Assembly (NCBI GenBank): GCA_020630975.1
Contig: JAHDID010000001.1
Span: 265,687-329,686 of the forward strand
DNA length: 64,000 nt
Direction of reading: 5' to 3'
Source of the DNA: Verrucomicrobiota bacterium
GTDB lineage: Bacteria; Verrucomicrobiota; Verrucomicrobiia; Verrucomicrobiales; DEV007
The position numbers and the translations under genes are program-made. Of this stretch, positions 60,308-64,000 are shown one piece after another (within the stretch, counting starts at the first letter, position 1; every line of letters begins with the position of its first letter). The notes beneath the pieces were generated by a model. It was not told the DNA's origin. It was given only the letters and a program-made list of their open reading frames with translations, and did not search any database.

Positions 60308-61303
60308 TCAACTGGCCGATGCCTTCAGCTTGCGCTGCGCAGCCACCTTCTTGGCCACTTCATCGCCGATCACGCCCGCTAGGATCACACTGCCGATCAC
60401 GGCAAACTCGATATTCTGTGGGATCCAGTCGACTAGGATCGTCATGTTTTTCAACAGCTGCAGCAGAGCCGTACCGATCAATACCCCGATGATCGTCCCA
60501 GAACCACCGCGCAGACTACAGCCACCCAGCACCGCCGCCGCGATCGCATAGAGTTCATAGATATTGCCAAAATCGACGGGCTGCGCGGAATTCGTATCCA
60601 TCACGAAAAGCAACCCTCCGAGCCCTGCCAGACTCGAACAGATCACGTAGGCGAGGATCTTCATCTTATCGGTATCGATGCCACTAAAACGAGCCGCTTC
60701 CTCGTTATTTCCCAGCGCTAGCAGGTAGCGCCCATAAATGGTCTTATTGAGGAAGATCGATGCCAGGACAGCCACAATAGCGAGGATGATCAATGGCACC
60801 GGCAGGCCGAAGCCACCAAACAACGGCACCTCACCATTGGCCAGCCAGCGCAGCCCTTTCAGCTCATTGCCAAACCCTGCCACCTGATCACCAGTGAAAC
60901 CACGCGTGATCCCTCGGTAAATCAACAGTCCACACAGCGTCACGATGAACGGCTGCAGACTCAGCTTGGTGACTAACAATCCATGTACATAACCGATCAA
61001 CACAGGCACAACCAACACCACAGCCAGCGCCACCCACAGCGGCCAATCCAGTTGCACTGCCATCCAGGGAAAGCCCACTCCCACCAGACACACCACCGAG
61101 CCCAGCGACAGATCGATGCCACCGGTAATGATCACAAACGCCACCCCGATACCTAGGATGCCAAACAAAGCCGTGCGCCTCAGCAGATTCTCTTGATTGA
61201 ACCCCGTCAAAAAGCTCTGCCGCCCCGTCAGCACATCACTGAGCAACCAAGTGCCCAAAAATACGACTAGCAACAGGACAGAAATTCCAAGGATCCGCTT
61301 CAT
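60308..61303 (-). CDS. sugar ABC transporter permease, RbsC type
   Basis: This 331-residue inner-membrane protein is of the RbsC/XylH branch of ABC permeases, which move ribose, xylose or similar sugars. It has about nine hydrophobic segments, the motif GILGIGVAFVIITGGIDLSL followed by GSVVCL (about 49-74), which is diagnostic for the branch, then NNEEAARFSGIDTDKMKILA (about 206-225), the coupling loop that meets the ATPase, and AAVLGGCSLRGGSGTIIGVL. No ATPase or binding-protein gene lies beside it; its neighbours are murB and an esterase. The partners are probably elsewhere. Confidence 0.92.
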   Translation of the reverse strand: MKRILGISVLLLVVFLGTWLLSDVLTGRQSFLTGFNQENLLRRTALFGILGIGVAFVIITGGIDLSLGSVVCLVGVGFPWMAVQLDWPLWVALAVVLVVPVLIGYVHGLLVTKLSLQPFIVTLCGLLIYRGITRGFTGDQVAGFGNELKGLRWLANGEVPLFGGFGLPVPLIILAIVAVLASIFLNKTIYGRYLLALGNNEEAARFSGIDTDKMKILAYVICSSLAGLGGLLFVMDTNSAQPVDFGNIYELYAIAAAVLGGCSLRGGSGTIIGVLIGTALLQLLKNMTILVDWIPQNIEFAVIGSVILAGVIGDEVAKKVAAQRKLKASAS

Positions 61304-61364
61304 ACGAGACAGATCTAATCGGATCTGATGCCAGATGTCAATTGGCGCGGTCTTTGTCCACGTA

Positions 61365-62384
61365 TCAGATGAAGTTCACCTCTGGCTCGATACGGATCTG
61401 AAACTGCTCCAGCACACTTGCCTGAATATCGCTGGATAGCTGCATGATCTCGGCACCGCTCGCCCCGCCATGGTTCACCAGTACGAGAGCCTGGCGCTCG
61501 TGGCAGCCGGTGTTGCCGACACGCTTACCTTTCCAGCCGCATTCCTCGATCAGCCAAGCGGCAGGCAGCTTTACCAATCCCTCACCCGCTGGGTAGCTAG
61601 GCACCTCTGGATGTGTGGCTTGGATCGTTTGGAAAAGGGTCTCAGGGATCACCGGGTTTTTGAAAAACGAGCCCGAATTCCCGAGAACGGCCGGATCAGG
61701 CAGGCGACTCTGGCGGATATGGATGACGGCCTTCGACACATCGGCGATGGTCGGCTGGCTGATCTGCCACTCTTCTAAAGTCTGCTCGATCGCCCCATAG
61801 CTGGTATTGATCCGGTGCCCTGCTGTGGTCAGCTGCAGGGTGATGCTGGTCACCCAGTATTTACCCTTGCCCTCGCGCTTGAAGAAAGACTCGCGATAGC
61901 CGAACTGGCAGGCCGCTTTATCAAAGGTCTCCACCTCTAGCGTCTCCAGACTCAGCGCCTCGAGACGGATAAAGACATCCTTCAGCTCCACTCCGTAGGC
62001 ACCGATATTCTGCAGCGGCGCAGCTCCCACGCAGCCGGGGATGAGCGACATGTTTTCGATCCCGCCCCAGCCCTGCTCGACACAGTGCAGTACCAGCTCG
62101 TGCCAGTTCTCTCCAGACTGGATGGTCACCGCCACCTCATCGCCTGCCAAAGGCTCCGCATCGATGCCGCGCAGGGCATTGATGACCACTAGGCCCTCAT
62201 AATCACCGCTCAGCAGCACATTCGACCCACCGCCCAGCATCAGACAATCGAGCCCCCGCTCATCGGCGAACCGACGTGCCGCACGCAGATCATCCAGATT
62301 CTGCGCCTCCGTGAAAAATGCAGCCTTCGCCTCGATGCCGAAGGTATTGTAAGTCTGTAAGCTATGCTGCTCTAGGATTTCCAT
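61365..62384 (-). CDS. murB: UDP-N-acetylenolpyruvoylglucosamine reductase
   Basis: This 339-residue flavoenzyme reduces UDP-GlcNAc-enolpyruvate to UDP-MurNAc with NADPH, an early cytoplasmic step of peptidoglycan synthesis. It has the FAD-binding part (LMLGGGSNVLLSGDYEGLVV, about 47-66), GGIENMSLIPGCVGAAPLQN (about 113-132), FGYRESFFKREGKG, and GNSGSFFKNPVIP with the catalytic Ser, plus the C-terminal LPAAWLIEECGWKGKRVGNT. It is the E. coli-like type I form by length. It lies 61 bp upstream of the sugar permease on the same strand. Confidence 0.96.
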   Translation of the reverse strand: MEILEQHSLQTYNTFGIEAKAAFFTEAQNLDDLRAARRFADERGLDCLMLGGGSNVLLSGDYEGLVVINALRGIDAEPLAGDEVAVTIQSGENWHELVLHCVEQGWGGIENMSLIPGCVGAAPLQNIGAYGVELKDVFIRLEALSLETLEVETFDKAACQFGYRESFFKREGKGKYWVTSITLQLTTAGHRINTSYGAIEQTLEEWQISQPTIADVSKAVIHIRQSRLPDPAVLGNSGSFFKNPVIPETLFQTIQATHPEVPSYPAGEGLVKLPAAWLIEECGWKGKRVGNTGCHERQALVLVNHGGASGAEIMQLSSDIQASVLEQFQIRIEPEVNFI

Positions 62385-62465
62385 AAAACTCGCGGCGACA
62401 TCATCGACGGTAAAGCGGTAAAATCTAGCAGCTTAGAGGGGAGAATTTCAGTAACGTATATTTTG

Positions 62466-62885
62466 CTAACTTGGCGGGTGCCCCCCAAAACGAACCCAAA
62501 GCTTTCTGGCTTCCACCAAGAGTGTGTCATTCATCTCTAGGGCTTTGACCGTAGCCCTGCCGACTTCGGTCAATCCAACGACTACCGTCCCAGAATCATC
62601 CCACTCGAAATGATCTTTCCATTGCTGAAGCCTTGGGTTAAAAAACTCAACTAGAACACCCGACTCTGGATCGAGTACCATCTCACGATCTGACTTTCTC
62701 AAATTACACGAGGAACAAGCTAACCAAAGATTCTCTCGAACAGTCAGCCCTCCCTTTGCTGTGGGAATTAAGTGCTCGACTTGTAGACGAAATCCAGAAT
62801 TTTGCTGATTTGTTTGGCAATACCCACACAGCCCTCCCGCATCCTCATCAAGTTGATTTCGCAGATCCTTTGAAATATAAGCCAT
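62466..62885 (-). CDS. HNH endonuclease
   Basis: This 139-residue protein has a full HNH motif with a zinc frame: CGYCQ (Cys20, Cys23), VEHLIPTAKGG (His38), ENLWLACSSCNLRKS (Asn52, Cys57, Cys60). The nuclease fold cuts DNA or RNA with a divalent metal. The C-terminal part (about 75-139; FFNPRLQQWKDHFEWDDSGT) appears in many small HNH proteins paired with a short N-terminal-helix protein. Here the partner would be the next gene upstream (62919-63308), 33 bp away. The function of the pair is not known. Confidence 0.93.
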   Translation of the reverse strand: MAYISKDLRNQLDEDAGGLCGYCQTNQQNSGFRLQVEHLIPTAKGGLTVRENLWLACSSCNLRKSDREMVLDPESGVLVEFFNPRLQQWKDHFEWDDSGTVVVGLTEVGRATVKALEMNDTLLVEARKLWVRFGGHPPS

Positions 62886-62918
62886 TCAATAACTCCTGAT
62901 ACTTGGCCAAGGATGGTA

Positions 62919-63308
62919 TCAGTCCATGGGAACCGCCACACCTCTCTCCTGCAAAATCAGTCGAGCCCAGCTCTTCTTCAAAGTCATTTCATTACCCAGC
63001 TGAATGAATTCCTGAATCCTATTCTCGTCCTTTACCAGCTCGCTGCCGTCGCTCAGACTTTGGACTTCTTCATGAACATCATCGGGGAGATAACTTGAAA
63101 CGAGCTCCTTTAAAGTCTCAGTATCCGTATCCCTCAGCCGCCTGAGTTCCGACTTCAAATTTTTCGGTAAATCAGGTGATATCTCTGGAAGCGATCGATC
63201 CAAAGCTCTGGAGACATACTCTTCTGGCGAGCAGCGCGTCGCTTCCGTCCACTTTTCCAAACGCTCGAAAAGAGGATCAGCTAGTTCTATGGTTATCGAC
63301 CGACTCAT
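62919..63308 (-). CDS. small partner protein of the HNH gene
   Basis: This 129-residue protein starts with SITIELADPLFERLEKWTEA, like a ribbon-helix-helix or antitoxin-type N-terminus, then has LPEISPDLPKNLKSELRRLR and ends with MTLKKSWARLILQERGVAVP. The layout of an RHH-like N-terminus, PxDL...EL middle, and LxLRKAxAxxLLxxRG end recurs in hypothetical proteins encoded beside HNH genes in cyanobacteria and other bacteria (from memory, not checked). It is 33 bp upstream of the HNH gene on the same strand. A regulator or antidote role is inference. Confidence 0.65.
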   Translation of the reverse strand: MSRSITIELADPLFERLEKWTEATRCSPEEYVSRALDRSLPEISPDLPKNLKSELRRLRDTDTETLKELVSSYLPDDVHEEVQSLSDGSELVKDENRIQEFIQLGNEMTLKKSWARLILQERGVAVPMD

Positions 63309-63397
63309 TTAATCTATAATAGTAGCCTAGCCAGTAGAACAGGTCAATCGCACCACCGAGAGCTTCAACATCTACCAAAACTCGCACCCAAACTCCC

Positions 63398-64000
63398 CTA
63401 AGCCACCAGCCCACTCCGCTCCAGCAGCGAGCTCAACTCTGGATCACGGCCCATAAAATCCCTAAACAACTCCCCCGCATCTCGCGAATCACCCTGGCTG
63501 AGTACCTTGGCGCGGAAGTCACGACCGATCTCGGCACTGAGCACACCATGCTCGGCAAAGCGGGTAAAGGCATCGGCATCGAGCACCTCCGCCCACTTGT
63601 AGCTGTAGTAGCCTGCCGCATAGCCACCAGCGAAGATGTGAGTGAACCGGCGCGCCATCGTAGGTGGCTTGATCGCCATAGGCATCAGATAGCCATCGAG
63701 GATGCCAGACACTACGGCATCGAGATCGGAGAGATCGCCGCTGTGGTGATTGATATGCAGCTCGAGATCCATCTTGCCAAAGGCGAGCTGACGCATCATC
63801 GCCATGGCAGACTGGAAGTTTTTCGCCGCGATCATCTTCTCGAATAGCTCCTCCGGTATCACCTCGCCGGTCTCATAGTGGCGAGCAAAGAAATCGAGAC
63901 TCACCCGCGACCAACAGAAATTCTCCATGATCTGCGATGGCAGCTCGACGAAATCCCAGACGACAGCCACGCCATTCAGAGACTCGATCGGTACATCGCC
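63398..64000 (-). CDS. M3-family oligopeptidase, C-terminal part (partial)
   Basis: The frame is open from position 64000 to the stop at 63398, giving the last 200 residues. [51 protein letters not shown] and the C-terminal [20 protein letters not shown] match the end of oligopeptidase A-type M3 metallopeptidases (PrlC). The HExGH zinc motif would be farther upstream, outside the window. The enzyme is cytoplasmic and cleaves short peptides. It is followed on the minus strand by the 62919 gene, 89 bp away. The start of the gene is not visible. Confidence 0.92.
   Translation of the reverse strand, partial: GDVPIESLNGVAVVWDFVELPSQIMENFCWSRVSLDFFARHYETGEVIPEELFEKMIAAKNFQSAMAMMRQLAFGKMDLELHINHHSGDLSDLDAVVSGILDGYLMPMAIKPPTMARRFTHIFAGGYAAGYYSYKWAEVLDADAFTRFAEHGVLSAEIGRDFRAKVLSQGDSRDAGELFRDFMGRDPELSSLLERSGLVA

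Noticed and set aside
1-64000. tRNA, rRNA, riboswitch or prophage genes
   Set aside because: No tRNA-like T-loop (GGTTCGAATCC type), no rRNA blocks and no phage structural proteins were recognised by eye.

Overview
The window looks like the chromosome of a Gram-negative member of the Verrucomicrobiota, probably a marine Verrucomicrobiales lineage (inference). Supporting signs are a Planctomycetes/Verrucomicrobia-type operon of an ECF sigma factor, a FecR/LamG protein, a DUF1549/DUF1553 cytochrome protein and a DUF1501 protein; two secreted sulfatases; two secreted PQQ-like propellers; an FG-GAP repeat protein; lipid A synthesis (lpxB); and many hairpin-rich intergenic repeats. Genes lie on both strands in short operons. 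No rRNA, tRNA, CRISPR array, prophage or intact transposase was recognised.

Layout. 0-3 kb: three minus-strand genes for low-complexity proteins, one running off the left edge. 3-10.6 kb: a lysozyme-like lipoprotein, ndk, an ATP-grasp protein, an M48-like protein without its zinc motif, and pyruvate carboxylase. 10.7-13.7 kb: a PIN-toxin/antitoxin pair, hisD and an rRNA-methyltransferase-like gene. 13.8-16.8 kb: a PQQ-like propeller, then a repeat-bearing stretch with two small genes. 16.8-23.4 kb: the four-gene sigma/FecR/DUF1549-1553/DUF1501 operon. 23.4-27.4 kb: murD, a LysM membrane protein, ftsW and a DUF1287 gene. 27.4-34.4 kb: a 1200-residue TIR-transmembrane-WD40 protein, a sulfatase and another PQQ-like propeller. 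34.5-41.7 kb: a LysR regulator, then the minus-strand run lpxB-alkB-M28-like-miaA-aroB, and a secreted nuclease-fold/HhH protein. 42-50.6 kb: a lipid kinase, a 99-bp tandem repeat array, gnd, moaE, a frameshifted vapB, a second sulfatase, mog, a LysM lipoprotein, a PH-domain protein and a queD-like gene. 50.7-58.4 kb: an FG-GAP protein, a NYN nuclease, modABC, galK and two small-family genes. 58.7-64 kb: an outer-membrane barrel, an esterase, a sugar-ABC permease, murB, an HNH/small-protein pair and the C-terminal part of an M3 oligopeptidase.

How the genes work together. Cell-envelope building is spread over the window (murD, ftsW, murB, lpxB, LysM proteins). Molybdenum uptake and cofactor genes (modABC, moaE, mog) lie in three separate places within about 11 kb. 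Sulfatases, propellers and the sigma/FecR operon suggest a polysaccharide-degrading life (inference).

The most unusual non-coding signal is a family of five dispersed elements, each made of two direct copies of a roughly 14-bp motif (core AATAGGGTAC, identical in all ten units) spaced exactly 21 bp apart. Other repeat families are a 99-bp tandem array, two copies of a multi-hairpin element, and several inverted repeats. Two metallopeptidase-fold proteins (M48-like and M28-like) have lost catalytic residues.
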